This document shows positions 8,212 to 17,798 of a stretch of 64,000 nucleotides of DNA, one piece after another. The stretch lies in assembly GCF_015319355.1 (NCBI RefSeq), contig NZ_JADILU010000001.1, forward strand, positions 1 through 64,000, in the 5' to 3' direction. The DNA comes from Psychroserpens luteus. Its GTDB lineage: Bacteria; Bacteroidota; Bacteroidia; Flavobacteriales; Flavobacteriaceae. Under the pieces are notes generated by a model, which was given only the letters and a program-made list of their open reading frames with translations, did not search any database and had not been told where the DNA came from. The first letter of the stretch is position 1. Every line of letters starts with the position of its first letter. A program made the translations under genes and the position numbers.

Positions 8212-8412
8212 ATGTTTTTATCACCTAATATGAATTTAGATGGACTTGTAGCCATGATTATCGCAATCATGTTTGGTCCTGCAATTCTATTAACTATTAT
8301 TGGTTTAGCAGTTTATAAAAAAAACAAAAAAGCAGCTAAAGTTTTATTCATAATAGCAGCTGTATATGTCATTATAAGCTTAGGAATTTGTGGTGCACTT
8401 ATAGCTGGATAA
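8212..8412 (+). CDS. Small two-helix membrane protein, paralogue of preceding gene
   Basis: A 66-residue peptide beginning 12 bp after the previous stop. It has helices at about 10-34 and 43-64 with a basic loop YKKNKKAAK, and ends IISLGICGALIAG, matching the neighbour's ending. Its 3' end overlaps the convergent DUF4345 gene by 14 bp. The duplication, tight spacing and coupling to the radical SAM gene make it likely that both serve the same membrane process. Function unknown. Confidence 0.68.
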   Translation: MFLSPNMNLDGLVAMIIAIMFGPAILLTIIGLAVYKKNKKAAKVLFIIAAVYVIISLGICGALIAG

Positions 8413-8791
8413 TACGTTTATTTAAAATCCAAAGTCCGTAGAAACCTAAAAAGAGCTCTGCAATTGTTCCGAAGATATAACCAGAAGTTGGTGTGCCATC
8501 AATTAAAATACTCAAGACTCTACCAAACCCCAGACCTAACATAAAAATGATATTGGTTAGGATTGCAGGTTTTAAAAAATTGGATTTAAAAACACCTAAT
8601 ATCCAAAGCGTAGAAAAGCCCAAATACAATCCCATAATCGCCTTGTAGAAATTATGCTCATCAACAGTTTCTAAAAACATATCAAAGCTTAATTCTGGTT
8701 TAAAACCATAAACAAAAGCTACAGGAACAACAATACACACAGAAATAATTAGGTGTATCTTATTGATGATGTCTTGTTTGGTTTTTAGCAC
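8399..8791 (-). CDS. DUF4345-type membrane protein
   Basis: A 130-residue protein with four predicted transmembrane helices and short loops. It resembles the DUF4345 family (GFKPELSF, then YLGFSTLWILG, LGFGRVLSILIDGTP), whose function is not known to me. It overlaps the convergent small membrane gene by 14 bp and lies 9 bp downstream of the M28 peptidase gene on the same strand. It is therefore probably co-transcribed from the peptidase promoter. Confidence 0.72.
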   Translation of the reverse strand: MLKTKQDIINKIHLIISVCIVVPVAFVYGFKPELSFDMFLETVDEHNFYKAIMGLYLGFSTLWILGVFKSNFLKPAILTNIIFMLGLGFGRVLSILIDGTPTSGYIFGTIAELFLGFYGLWILNKRIIQL

Positions 8792-8800
8792 AAATAGGAT

Positions 8801-10042
8801 TTAAAATTCAATATTAGCCTCAACCTCATCATCACCACGTTTCACAATAACTTTAGTTTTATCTCCAGTATCAAAAGTAGATAGTGCTAGCATATAACTC
8901 ATCATATCTGTGACCAAACTATCTCCAAGTTTTATAACGATATCTCCTTTTTGAAGTCCTGCTTTTTGCGCTGGCTTATCTTCACTAATGCCATCAATTC
9001 TCATGCCTTTTCCGTCAAAAAGATAATCAGGTATTACACCTAAACCAACTTTAAATCTTGGCACATCTTCACTTTCATTTTTTGTCTTTCTGAAAGGTAA
9101 CTTTCCGTTGTCATCTAAGTCTGAAATAATATCAAATATGTAAGACGAAATCGTTTCCATACCTTCATAATTCAACTTCTCAGTATCATCTCCTGGTTTG
9201 TGATAATCTTCATGCTGACCAGTGAAAAAGTGTAACACAGGAATATCACTATTATAAAAAGATGTGTGATCACTTGGTCCTACTCCAGATTCGTTTTGTA
9301 TAATTTTAAATTTAGAATTGTTGGCTTTTACCACTTGCTTTAAAATTGGTGATGTTCCAACTCCATAAACCGCTAGTGTACTATCTTGTTTTAATCTACC
9401 AACCATATCCATATTAAGCATGTAATTTGCTTTGGTTAAATCTATCGTTGGGTTTTTAGTGAAATAATTAGAGCCTAAAAGTCCCATTTCTTCTCCAGAA
9501 AAAGCCATGAATAAATAGTTATTGCCTTTATTCGCAGATTTCAATTTTTTAGCTAAGTTGAGTAAAACTGCTACACCACTTGCATTATCATCTGCTCCAT
9601 TATGAATTTCTTTTTTGTCGCCTCTAAATAAAGACCCTTCTGCACCATAACCTAAATGATCATAATGTGCACCAATAATAATCGTGTTTTCTGCTTTATT
9701 ATCTAAAAATCCAATCACATTAGTTCCTGTAATTGTACTATCTCCATCTACAACTTTATAATTAACCTCTTGATGCGGATCTGTTTTTGGTTTGAACGTA
9801 AATGTTTGAAAATAACCGTCAGGTCCTCTAGTCTCTAGTCCTAAACTCTCAAAACGCTCTGCAATATAATCTGCAGCTGCAAGTTCACCATCAGTACCTG
9901 TTTGACGACCTTCTAGCTTATCATCTGCTAAAAAAGAGACGTCTTCTTTAATGGTAACATCTTTAATTTTTTCTTCGGAATTTGTCTTACAAGCGGTTAA
10001 AACCGTCAAAAAAAGAACAATAATTAGGTGATTGAAACGCAT
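8801..10042 (-). CDS. M28-family zinc aminopeptidase lipoprotein with PDZ domain
   Basis: A 413-residue envelope protein. It has a lipoprotein signal (LTVLTACK, lipid Cys about 18), then an M28 exopeptidase domain with co-catalytic zinc ligands in GAHYDHLG, NGADDNASG, SGEEMGLLG, NMDMVGR and HTSFY. A C-terminal PDZ domain (about 325-410) contains DYLFDGKGMRIDGI and AGLQKGDIVIKLG. It probably trims amino acids from peptides in the periplasm or on the outer membrane, with the PDZ recognising tails or partners. It is transcribed divergently from the propeller lipoprotein gene, and both start from a shared palindromic promoter (10047-10068). Confidence 0.88.
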   Translation of the reverse strand: MRFNHLIIVLFLTVLTACKTNSEEKIKDVTIKEDVSFLADDKLEGRQTGTDGELAAADYIAERFESLGLETRGPDGYFQTFTFKPKTDPHQEVNYKVVDGDSTITGTNVIGFLDNKAENTIIIGAHYDHLGYGAEGSLFRGDKKEIHNGADDNASGVAVLLNLAKKLKSANKGNNYLFMAFSGEEMGLLGSNYFTKNPTIDLTKANYMLNMDMVGRLKQDSTLAVYGVGTSPILKQVVKANNSKFKIIQNESGVGPSDHTSFYNSDIPVLHFFTGQHEDYHKPGDDTEKLNYEGMETISSYIFDIISDLDDNGKLPFRKTKNESEDVPRFKVGLGVIPDYLFDGKGMRIDGISEDKPAQKAGLQKGDIVIKLGDSLVTDMMSYMLALSTFDTGDKTKVIVKRGDDEVEANIEF

Positions 10043-10046
10043 ATAT

Positions 10047-10068
10047 CTTAATTTTGCACAAAATTAAG
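10047..10068. promoter_or_regulatory. Dyad-symmetric divergent promoter
   Basis: cttaattttg, ca, caaaattaag: two 10-bp arms, each containing TAATTTTG, the TAnnTTTG -7 element of Bacteroidota sigma factor promoters. One copy faces the M28 gene (ATG 17 bp away) and the other faces the gene at 10126. Transcription in both directions would compete at the same site. Confidence 0.6.
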
Positions 10069-10085
10069 TAAATAATTCAATCATA

Positions 10086-10112
10086 CCTACAAGGTTTTAG
10101 AAACCTTGCAGG
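10086..10112. repeat. Short palindrome upstream of propeller lipoprotein gene
   Basis: Arms cctacaaggttt and aaaccttgcagg surround a tag loop, within the 5' leader of the gene at 10126. It resembles small dispersed palindromes of flavobacteria and could also shape the leader RNA. No T-run follows on the + strand. Confidence 0.5.
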
Positions 10113-10125
10113 AGAAACAGAGTTT

Positions 10126-11241
10126 ATGAAATACACATTCTTAGCACTAATAGCAATCGCATTTTTAAGTTGTAAAAACGAGCCTAAAACAGCTTCCGAA
10201 GAAAAAGAAATTCAACCAACAGAAACTATAGAAGCAGGAAAAGACTCACTAATCTATCCTGAAGAAAAACATTTTAAAGCCATTCGTCAAGTAACCTTTG
10301 GTGGTGACAATGCAGAAGCTTACTGGAGTTTTGATGATAAGCAATTAGTGTTTCAATCTAATAGTAAGGCATGGAATGTGAGTTGTGATCAAATGTTTTT
10401 GATGAATGCTAATGAGACGTTTACAGATAGTATTGCACCTCCTATGATTTCAACTGGGAAAGGACGAACAACATGTGCTTACTTTTTACCAGATAATAAA
10501 CATATTATTTATGCATCTACGCATTTAGAGCAAGATGAATGTCCTGATACGCCTTTACGTAAAAACGGAAAATACATTTGGCCAATCTATGACAGCTACG
10601 ATATTTTTATAGCAGATTTAGAAGGAAACATCGTTAAGCAATTGACTAACGAAATTGGGTACGACGCAGAGCCTACAGTATCTCCAAAAGGTGATAAAAT
10701 TGTGTTTACCTCAACGAGAAGTGGCGATTTAGAATTATACACCATGAATATTGATGGAAGCGACGTAAAACAAATTACCAATGAATTAGGTTATGATGGA
10801 GGTGCTTTCTTTTCTCCTGACGGAACAAAACTCATCTTTAGATCATCTCGTCCTAAAACAGAGAAAGAGATCAAAGAATACAAAGATTTATTAGCTGAAG
10901 GCTTGGTTGAGCCAACAGAAATGGAATTGTACATCTGTAATGCAGATGGTAGTGATTTACGTCAATTAACCGATTTAGGAAACGCGAATTGGAGTCCGTT
11001 TTTTCATCCATCTGGTGAGAAGATTTTATTCTCTTCTAACTTTGAGGCAGTGCGTGGATTTCCATTTAATTTATATTTAATTGATCTTGACGGTAAAAAC
11101 CTAGAGCGTGTCACTCATGGAGAAACGTTTGATGCGTTTCCTGTGTTTTCAAATGATGGTAAACATTTAGCGTTTTCTTCAAATAGAAATAATGGTGGTG
11201 GACGTGATACGAATTTGTTTATTGCAGAATGGCAGGATTAA
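10126..11241 (+). CDS. TolB-like beta-propeller lipoprotein (PD40 repeats)
   Basis: A 371-residue protein with a lipoprotein signal (IAFLSCK, Cys16) and an acidic/Thr linker. It then has repeated PD40 blades such as AEPTVSPKGDKIVFTSTRSG, GGAFFSPDGTKLIFRSSRP, WSPFFHPSGEKILFSSN and AFPVFSNDGKHLAFSSNRN. These form a six-bladed propeller of the TolB C-terminal/DPP-IV type used for protein or peptide binding in the envelope. It has no TolB N-terminal domain and no peptidase domain, so it is probably a binding protein. It is divergent from the M28 peptidase with a shared promoter, hinting at a linked role in peptide handling. Confidence 0.82.
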   Translation: MKYTFLALIAIAFLSCKNEPKTASEEKEIQPTETIEAGKDSLIYPEEKHFKAIRQVTFGGDNAEAYWSFDDKQLVFQSNSKAWNVSCDQMFLMNANETFTDSIAPPMISTGKGRTTCAYFLPDNKHIIYASTHLEQDECPDTPLRKNGKYIWPIYDSYDIFIADLEGNIVKQLTNEIGYDAEPTVSPKGDKIVFTSTRSGDLELYTMNIDGSDVKQITNELGYDGGAFFSPDGTKLIFRSSRPKTEKEIKEYKDLLAEGLVEPTEMELYICNADGSDLRQLTDLGNANWSPFFHPSGEKILFSSNFEAVRGFPFNLYLIDLDGKNLERVTHGETFDAFPVFSNDGKHLAFSSNRNNGGGRDTNLFIAEWQD

Positions 11242-11325
11242 CTCTTCATGCGAAAGCAGGAGTCTTTAAGTAAAAAAAAGATTCTTCGCTACGCTCTGAA
11301 TGACAAAACATTTCCGAAGAAAAAA

Positions 11326-13767
11326 TTAATTACCACCTTTGTTTAAGCGATTCCGCTCATCTGTAGTAATTGTTCTTTCATTAGATTCTAGTCTAGTATT
11401 TCCAAATTTATAACGGAAACCCAATCTCACATACCGATCATCTACATCAACAAATTGCCTGTTAAACTGGTTTTGATATTGAGTGCCTGAATCAAAATCG
11501 TGCATGTTGAATAAGTCACTTACCGATAGAGAAATAATACCTTTTTTCTTTAAAATAGTTTTTGATATTGCTAATTCAGATATTAAACGATCTTCTATTA
11601 ATTGAAATCCTTGTATGTTTTTACCAGACCAAGTCAATGACAAGCCTATGTTTAAACTTTGATCTTTTAACAAAGAAAGACTCGTATAAAGCTCAGAATA
11701 ATTAGACCATTGATCTTGTGTAACAAACCCATTCCCAAAATCAGTTTGTTCTTCAATATTATAAAAAGAAGTTACAGCATATATGTACCAGCGATCGGTA
11801 GCATCAAAAGAAATACCAAAATCAAAACCAAACTCTACTGTTTTATCAAAATTCACCGATTGAAACTCAATAATATTAGTGACATTATTCTGTCTCGGAA
11901 TTTCTGAAATAGCGCCATCATAATTTTGATAATAAGCTTCAATAAAAATCAATTCGTCAAATAAAGATGTTCCTACAACATAATGATCTAAAAATGTGGG
12001 TACTAAATTAGGATTACCTACAACAGCATAATTCTCATTTAAAAAGAAGCGAAACGGGTTTAAATCAGCATAACCAGGTCGTACAATACTTCGCTTGTAA
12101 TTAGCGTATACATTATAACTGTCGCTTATATTATATTGCACACTCGCATTAGGAAATAGCTCTAAATAGTCTTGAGTATTAATTTGACTTGTAGATAAAG
12201 AGATACCCTCTATATTGGTTTGTTCTGCTCGTAATCCTGCATTGATACTCCACTTTTCGGTATTTAATGCATAATTGGCATAAGCTGCGTAAATGCGCTC
12301 ATCGTAATCAAAAACATCTGAATTTAAATTGTCAATAGTTTCGATTCCTGTATTTAAATCAACATCAAACTGAAAAATATCACTTTCAGTTTCTATACTT
12401 GATGTTTTTACACCAGCCTCAAACTCTGAGCTATCATTGATAGGTAAGTTATAGTCTATTTGCGCTGCAAAAATTTGAGTGTCTTGATTCGCATTTGTAT
12501 TAAATGCAGACGTATTTTGAAAATCATTATTGCCATCAAAAAAGTTACTCAAAACACCTTGATTTCTTTCGTAATTGTAAGTTGTAAAATGACCGTTAAA
12601 TACTAAAGCGCCTTTGGTAAGATTATGTCTAAAATTAAGGTCAAAACCAACGTTATACTTGTTGTCACGCGATAAATTATCTGCTGTAAAACGTGATAAG
12701 AAATCATTATTAACATCTGTAATTGTTGTATTGTTGTTGATGCTATACTTAAAATAAGGGATATAAACAGTATTTGAAGACAGGCTTACGATATTATTGT
12801 CATTAATAAAATAATCAAAATTTGCATTGAAATTATGAGTTTCAGACCAAGTATTTCGATTTGTTACTGATCGCCAAGATTCATCTACTGTATTTGAGTT
12901 ATTCAAAAAATTAATTGTATCGTCACCACCTCTATTAATTTTGTCCTTTGAATAATTATAATTTACATTGAAGCTAATATCCTTATTCTTAAAAAAATGA
13001 CTAGTTCCTATATCATATCTTGGGAAGACACCTTGCGTAAAATTCGTATTTACACTGCCTCGGTAACCTGTAATAAGATTTTTACTCATTACAATATTTA
13101 AAACCACACCACTCTCTGCATCATATCTTGCAGAAGGATTTGTAATTACCTCAATAGATTTTATTGAATTTGCTGAAGAACCTTCTAAAAGCTGATTTAA
13201 ATCTTCTGAAGACAAATGTACTTTCCTATCATTAATATAAACCGTTGGATTTGAGTTTTTAACCGTAATCTCGTCACCTAAAACCAAAACTCCTGGTGTG
13301 CTTTTTAAAACTTGAAGCATACTGCCTTCTACCAAAGCTGTGTTTTCTATGTTGAAAATAAGTCGGTCTGCTTCTCTAGTTAGTGTTGGTTTTTTAGCAG
13401 TAATAGTAACTTGGTCTAAGCTTTCTACATCGTCTTCTAAGGTAATCGTTTTTAAATCTAAGCTTCCGTTGAGTACAATTTTTTGCTCATAGCCTTGATA
13501 ACCAATAAAGCTTACTTTAAGAACATATGTGTTAGGTTCGAGATTATTAAGAATAAAAAAACCGTTTTCATCTGTAGATGTTCCTTTCAAAACTTCACTT
13601 TGGTCGTCATTAAAAATAATAATGCTAGCAAACTCAATAGCACTGTCATTAGCATCTAAAATTTTTCCAGAAACAGAATAGTCCTGTGCATAGCCAAAAT
13701 ATGAGGACAAGAAAAAGAGTGAGATTAAGTGTAGAAATTTCAAATTGTTTTGGGTTTGATATTGCAA
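11326..13767 (-). CDS. TonB-dependent receptor-like outer membrane barrel protein
   Basis: An 813-residue outer-membrane protein: signal peptide ending near FGYAQ, a carboxypeptidase-regulatory-like beta-sandwich (about 30-115; DSAIEFASIIIFND, GYQGYEQKIVLNG), a plug domain (GVLVLGDEITVKNSNPTVYIN, SIEVITNPSARYDAE), then a long barrel rich in Tyr/Asn/Asp strands. This is the CarboxypepD_reg + plug + OMP_b-brl_3 architecture common in Bacteroidota. No SusD partner follows, so it is not a typical polysaccharide locus and the ligand is unknown. It stands alone and convergent to the propeller gene. Its start lies 76 bp from lepA's upstream region, divergent. Confidence 0.87.
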   Translation of the reverse strand: MQYQTQNNLKFLHLISLFFLSSYFGYAQDYSVSGKILDANDSAIEFASIIIFNDDQSEVLKGTSTDENGFFILNNLEPNTYVLKVSFIGYQGYEQKIVLNGSLDLKTITLEDDVESLDQVTITAKKPTLTREADRLIFNIENTALVEGSMLQVLKSTPGVLVLGDEITVKNSNPTVYINDRKVHLSSEDLNQLLEGSSANSIKSIEVITNPSARYDAESGVVLNIVMSKNLITGYRGSVNTNFTQGVFPRYDIGTSHFFKNKDISFNVNYNYSKDKINRGGDDTINFLNNSNTVDESWRSVTNRNTWSETHNFNANFDYFINDNNIVSLSSNTVYIPYFKYSINNNTTITDVNNDFLSRFTADNLSRDNKYNVGFDLNFRHNLTKGALVFNGHFTTYNYERNQGVLSNFFDGNNDFQNTSAFNTNANQDTQIFAAQIDYNLPINDSSEFEAGVKTSSIETESDIFQFDVDLNTGIETIDNLNSDVFDYDERIYAAYANYALNTEKWSINAGLRAEQTNIEGISLSTSQINTQDYLELFPNASVQYNISDSYNVYANYKRSIVRPGYADLNPFRFFLNENYAVVGNPNLVPTFLDHYVVGTSLFDELIFIEAYYQNYDGAISEIPRQNNVTNIIEFQSVNFDKTVEFGFDFGISFDATDRWYIYAVTSFYNIEEQTDFGNGFVTQDQWSNYSELYTSLSLLKDQSLNIGLSLTWSGKNIQGFQLIEDRLISELAISKTILKKKGIISLSVSDLFNMHDFDSGTQYQNQFNRQFVDVDDRYVRLGFRYKFGNTRLESNERTITTDERNRLNKGGN

Positions 13768-13839
13768 TATACTATTTGTTTTTGAATCTTATTTACGGTT
13801 TTTCCTCAGTAATTCAGCTTTTTGTAAAAATTTATAATA

Positions 13840-13868
13840 TTGTATGCATAATAATTCGATTATATTTG
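13840..13868 (+). promoter_or_regulatory. lepA promoter
   Basis: TTG at 13840-13842 and TATATTTG at 13861-13868 with an 18-bp spacer fit the Bacteroidota consensus. Transcription would start near 13875. That rules out the ATG at 13844 and supports the lepA start at 13898. Confidence 0.65.
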
Positions 13869-13897
13869 CAAATCTTTACGGAGACGAATTAGAGTAT

Positions 13898-15694
13898 ATG
13901 AAGAACATTAGGAATTTTTGCATAATTGCACACATTGACCACGGTAAAAGTACACTTGCAGATCGTTTACTCGATTTTACGGGTACTGTGACTGCTCGTG
14001 AAAAACAAGATCAACTATTAGATAGTATGGATTTGGAGCGTGAGCGTGGTATTACTATAAAATCACATGCCATCCAAATGGATTATACGTATGAGGGTGA
14101 ACAATATGTACTCAACCTTATTGATACTCCTGGTCACGTTGATTTCTCTTATGAAGTCTCTCGATCAATTGCTGCATGTGAAGGTGCTCTATTGATTGTT
14201 GATGCTGCTCAAAGTATCCAAGCTCAAACCATTTCTAACTTGTATTTAGCTTTAGAAAATGATTTAGAAATTATTCCGGTACTTAATAAAGTGGATTTAC
14301 CAAGTGCTAATCCAGAGGAAGTTACAGATGATATTGTAGAACTTCTAGGATGTGATCCAGAGGAAGTTATTCATGCAAGTGGAAAAACAGGTTTTGGAGT
14401 TGAAAACATTTTAAAAGCAATTATAGAGCGTGTTCCTGCACCTAAAGGAGATGTAGATGCACCATTGCAAGCATTGATTTTTGACTCAGTATACAACACC
14501 TTTAGAGGTATTGAAACTTATTTTAGAGTTTTTAATGGCGAAATAAAAAAAGGACAAAAGATTAAATTTGTCGCTACAGATAAAGAATACTTTGCAGACG
14601 AAGTTGGTACTTTAAAATTAACTCAAGTCGCAAAGAAAAGTGTAAAAGCTGGTGATGTTGGTTATTTAATTACAGGTATTAAAACAGCAAAAGAAGTCAA
14701 AGTTGGAGATACTATCACAGATTTCGCAAACCCAACTACTAATATTGTTGAAGGGTTTGAAGATGTAAAACCAATGGTTTTTGCTGGTATCTATCCTGTA
14801 GATACTGAGGATTACGAAGAGCTTCGTAATTCTATGGAAAAATTACAACTTAATGATGCGTCGTTAGTCTTTCAACCAGAAAGTTCTGCAGCTTTAGGAT
14901 TTGGTTTTCGTTGTGGTTTTTTAGGAATGCTTCACATGGAAATCATTCAAGAACGTCTAGAACGTGAGTTTGATATGACTGTTATTACAACAGTTCCCAA
15001 TGTATCATATAATGCATACACTAACAAAAATCCAGATGTACCTTTTATTGTAAATAACCCTTCTGACTTACCAGAACCAACAACAGTAAATCGTGTTGAA
15101 GAACCTTATATTAAAGCTACTATTATTACAAAATCTGATTTCGTCGGAAATGTGATGTCGCTTTGTATTGAGAAACGTGGTATGGTTTTAAATCAAACCT
15201 ATTTAACACCTGAACGTGTCGAATTAACTTTTGAAATGCCTCTTGCTGAAATTGTCTTCGATTTTTATGATCGTCTTAAAACAGTTTCTAAAGGTTACGC
15301 CTCTTTTGATTATTCTCCTATAGGAATGAAAGTTTCAAAATTGGTTCGTTTAGATATTTTATTAAACGGTCAAACTGTAGATGCACTTTCAGCCTTAATT
15401 CATACTGATAATGCACAAAACATTGGTAAGAAAATGTGTGAGAAATTGAAAGAATTAATCCCAAGACAACAGTTTGATATTCCTATTCAAGCTGCAATTG
15501 GTGCAAAAATTATTTCTCGTGAAACCATTAAAGCCTTACGTAAAGATGTAACAGCTAAATGTTATGGTGGAGATATTTCACGTAAACGTAAGTTATTAGA
15601 AAAGCAGAAAAAAGGTAAGAAACGTATGCGTCAAGTAGGTAATGTAGAAATACCTCAGCAAGCGTTTATGGCTGTTTTGAAGTTGAATGACTAA
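13898..15694 (+). CDS. lepA: Elongation factor 4 (LepA)
   Basis: The product from ATG 13898 has 598 residues, the family's usual length. It is a translational GTPase that acts on stalled or mispositioned ribosomes and in 30S biogenesis. G motifs: AHIDHGKST (G1), GITIKSHA (switch), DTPGHVDF (G3), NKVDLP (G4) and ASGKTG (G5). The LepA-specific C-terminus [21 protein letters not shown] and [15 protein letters not shown] is present. An in-frame ATG 54 bp upstream lies within the promoter and is rejected. The gene is monocistronic with its own terminator at 15788. Confidence 0.96.
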   Translation: MKNIRNFCIIAHIDHGKSTLADRLLDFTGTVTAREKQDQLLDSMDLERERGITIKSHAIQMDYTYEGEQYVLNLIDTPGHVDFSYEVSRSIAACEGALLIVDAAQSIQAQTISNLYLALENDLEIIPVLNKVDLPSANPEEVTDDIVELLGCDPEEVIHASGKTGFGVENILKAIIERVPAPKGDVDAPLQALIFDSVYNTFRGIETYFRVFNGEIKKGQKIKFVATDKEYFADEVGTLKLTQVAKKSVKAGDVGYLITGIKTAKEVKVGDTITDFANPTTNIVEGFEDVKPMVFAGIYPVDTEDYEELRNSMEKLQLNDASLVFQPESSAALGFGFRCGFLGMLHMEIIQERLEREFDMTVITTVPNVSYNAYTNKNPDVPFIVNNPSDLPEPTTVNRVEEPYIKATIITKSDFVGNVMSLCIEKRGMVLNQTYLTPERVELTFEMPLAEIVFDFYDRLKTVSKGYASFDYSPIGMKVSKLVRLDILLNGQTVDALSALIHTDNAQNIGKKMCEKLKELIPRQQFDIPIQAAIGAKIISRETIKALRKDVTAKCYGGDISRKRKLLEKQKKGKKRMRQVGNVEIPQQAFMAVLKLND

Positions 15695-15787
15695 TAAATA
15701 AAACAAGAATAACTGAGTAAACAAGGCGTTTTTTACTTCCGAAGAAAAAGTTTATTTCATTTATTTTATCGCACTTTATAAAAATAG

Positions 15788-15813
15788 ATTCCTGCCTTCG
15801 CAGGAATTTTTTT
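15788..15813 (+). terminator. lepA terminator
   Basis: An 8-bp stem, attcctgc / gcaggaat, with a cttc loop is followed by seven T. The T-run enters the last codons of the convergent antiporter gene. Confidence 0.85.
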
Positions 15814-17659
15814 ATTCCTCTTGTGCAACAACCTCAACATCAAAAGGCTTACCTAAATAAACCAAATGCCAGTTTTCACCTATCTCTTCAATATCCTTAT
15901 TATAAGAAGATATAATTTTGATTTCTGAGTCTTCATTTTTAATAAATAACGGAATAATCTCCTTATCGTTATCTGACAGTTCAATTAAGCTTTCGTAATG
16001 CGACTTATCTTTTAACTCAATTTCTTGGATACTCGGGAATTTTCTAACAACATTACTAAGTGTCGTATAATCATCTGTGTGAGAAAATAAACCTTCTTTA
16101 GGATTATTGTCACTATCATGCATTTCATCTATACTAACCAATCTAAATGAGCCATTTTCTCCAAATTGCTCACTAAATTTATTTATAGCATATTTATTTA
16201 TATCATTACTTCCAGTTAATGCCATTAAATAACCAACATCATTCAATTCTATATTATCCATCAAAGTATCAGAATAAATATTAGTGTTTATTGCTTCTAA
16301 CCCTAATTCTTGAGCCTTATTAATGTTACTTTGATTACTATCAATTAAAACCACATGTCTTCCGTTAGATTCTAAATAATGACCAATAAGTCTTGATACT
16401 TTAGAGGCTCCAACGATTAATATTCCATCAGATTTTTCTAAAAACACACCAACCATCTTAGCAAATAATCGAGCTGTTGTAGCATTTAACAATACGGTTC
16501 CTAAAACAATCATAAATACTAAAGGTGTTATATATTCTGCTCCAGGAACACCTTCCTTTGCTAGTTTTAATCCAAATAGTGATGCAATACCAGCTGCTAC
16601 AATTCCTCGTGGTCCAACCCAACTAATAAAAACTTTTTCTTTTAGCTTTAAAGTAGAGCCATATGTACTCAAAAATACACCTACAGGTCTAATAATAAAA
16701 ACAACCGCAGCAAATAATACTGCTGTTTTCCATGTGTAAATTAAATATAAATCACTCATATTTATATTTGCAGCAAGAAGAATAAACAAGATAGAAATTA
16801 ACAAAACACTCAATGATTCCTTAAAGTAAAGTAACTCTTTTAAGTACGGAGAGTTTGAGTTCCCTAAGACCATTCCCATCACAACTACTGCAAGTAATCC
16901 AGATTCATGTGCAAACGTGTCAGACAATACAAAAACACCTAAAACTGCTGCTAAAGCAAATACATTTAATAAGTAGTGTGGTACCCATTTTTTATTGATA
17001 ATAAAATTCATAGCGTGAGCGAATGTGAATCCAAAAGTTGCTCCAAATAATACAATTTTTCCAAATTCTATTAACGCAGTCTTTGTAAATTCTCCGCCTC
17101 CATCAACAGTAATAAACTCAAATACTAAAACCGCTACCAATGCTCCAATAGGATCTATTAAAATCCCTTCCCATTTTAAAACTGCCGAGATATCTTTTTT
17201 TAATGGAACGTTTCTTAAAATTGGAGTAATCACTGTGGGACCTGTTACAATTATAAGTCCTGAGAATAAAAACGAAATCTCCCAACTTAAGTCAAATGCA
17301 AAATGAGCAGCTACTGCTGCGCCAAAAAATGTAACTATAGATCCTAAAGAAATTAACTTTGTTATTACAGGACCTACATTTTTTACTTCACTCATTTTAA
17401 GAGTTAATCCACCTTCAAAAAGTATAATACTAATGGCTAGAGACACAAAATAAAATAAACTTTCGCCAGGAAACAACCCTTTTTCACCGTTCCAAATAGG
17501 CTCAATCCATTTGCTGCCATCCTCAGATAAGTATTCTGCTGCAATTGGTCCAACTAATAGTCCAATTAAAATCAATGGAAGTATCGCTGGGATTTTAAAT
17601 TTCCAAGCGAACCATTGTGCCAATATACCTAAGATGATAATTCCTGCTAATTCTAACAT
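15812..17659 (-). CDS. CPA-type cation:proton antiporter with RCK (TrkA-N) domain
   Basis: A 615-residue protein. About 12 transmembrane helices (1-400) include ILFEGGLTLKMSEV, SGLIIVTGPTVITPILRNV and SWVGPRGIVAAGIASLFGL, which are NhaP/CPA1 hallmarks. A cytoplasmic Rossmann-like RCK domain follows (about 410-520; GILIVGASKVSRLIGHYL, VVLIDSNQSNINKAQELGL), then a small tail domain. It exchanges Na+ or K+ for H+ across the inner membrane, with nucleotide- or ligand-gated control by the RCK part. The neighbouring USP, SulP and SLC13 genes form an ion-homeostasis group. It is divergent from the USP gene. Confidence 0.87.
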   Translation of the reverse strand: MLELAGIIILGILAQWFAWKFKIPAILPLILIGLLVGPIAAEYLSEDGSKWIEPIWNGEKGLFPGESLFYFVSLAISIILFEGGLTLKMSEVKNVGPVITKLISLGSIVTFFGAAVAAHFAFDLSWEISFLFSGLIIVTGPTVITPILRNVPLKKDISAVLKWEGILIDPIGALVAVLVFEFITVDGGGEFTKTALIEFGKIVLFGATFGFTFAHAMNFIINKKWVPHYLLNVFALAAVLGVFVLSDTFAHESGLLAVVVMGMVLGNSNSPYLKELLYFKESLSVLLISILFILLAANINMSDLYLIYTWKTAVLFAAVVFIIRPVGVFLSTYGSTLKLKEKVFISWVGPRGIVAAGIASLFGLKLAKEGVPGAEYITPLVFMIVLGTVLLNATTARLFAKMVGVFLEKSDGILIVGASKVSRLIGHYLESNGRHVVLIDSNQSNINKAQELGLEAINTNIYSDTLMDNIELNDVGYLMALTGSNDINKYAINKFSEQFGENGSFRLVSIDEMHDSDNNPKEGLFSHTDDYTTLSNVVRKFPSIQEIELKDKSHYESLIELSDNDKEIIPLFIKNEDSEIKIISSYNKDIEEIGENWHLVYLGKPFDVEVVAQEE

Positions 17660-17798
17660 GTATCTTTTTTTGAAGGCTAAATATAATTGAAACTATTATA
17701 ACAGCTCTAAAAAAGGGTTTAAAAACTATGAGAAGTCCAAATATTTCAGAAGCCACAAAAAAAATATTAACTTACCCTCAAAATTGATTTTATAGCAT

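Noticed and set aside
13844-13897. Upstream ATG adding 18 residues to LepA
   Set aside because: It lies between the promoter -33 and -7 elements, and LepA proteins start at [16 protein letters not shown].
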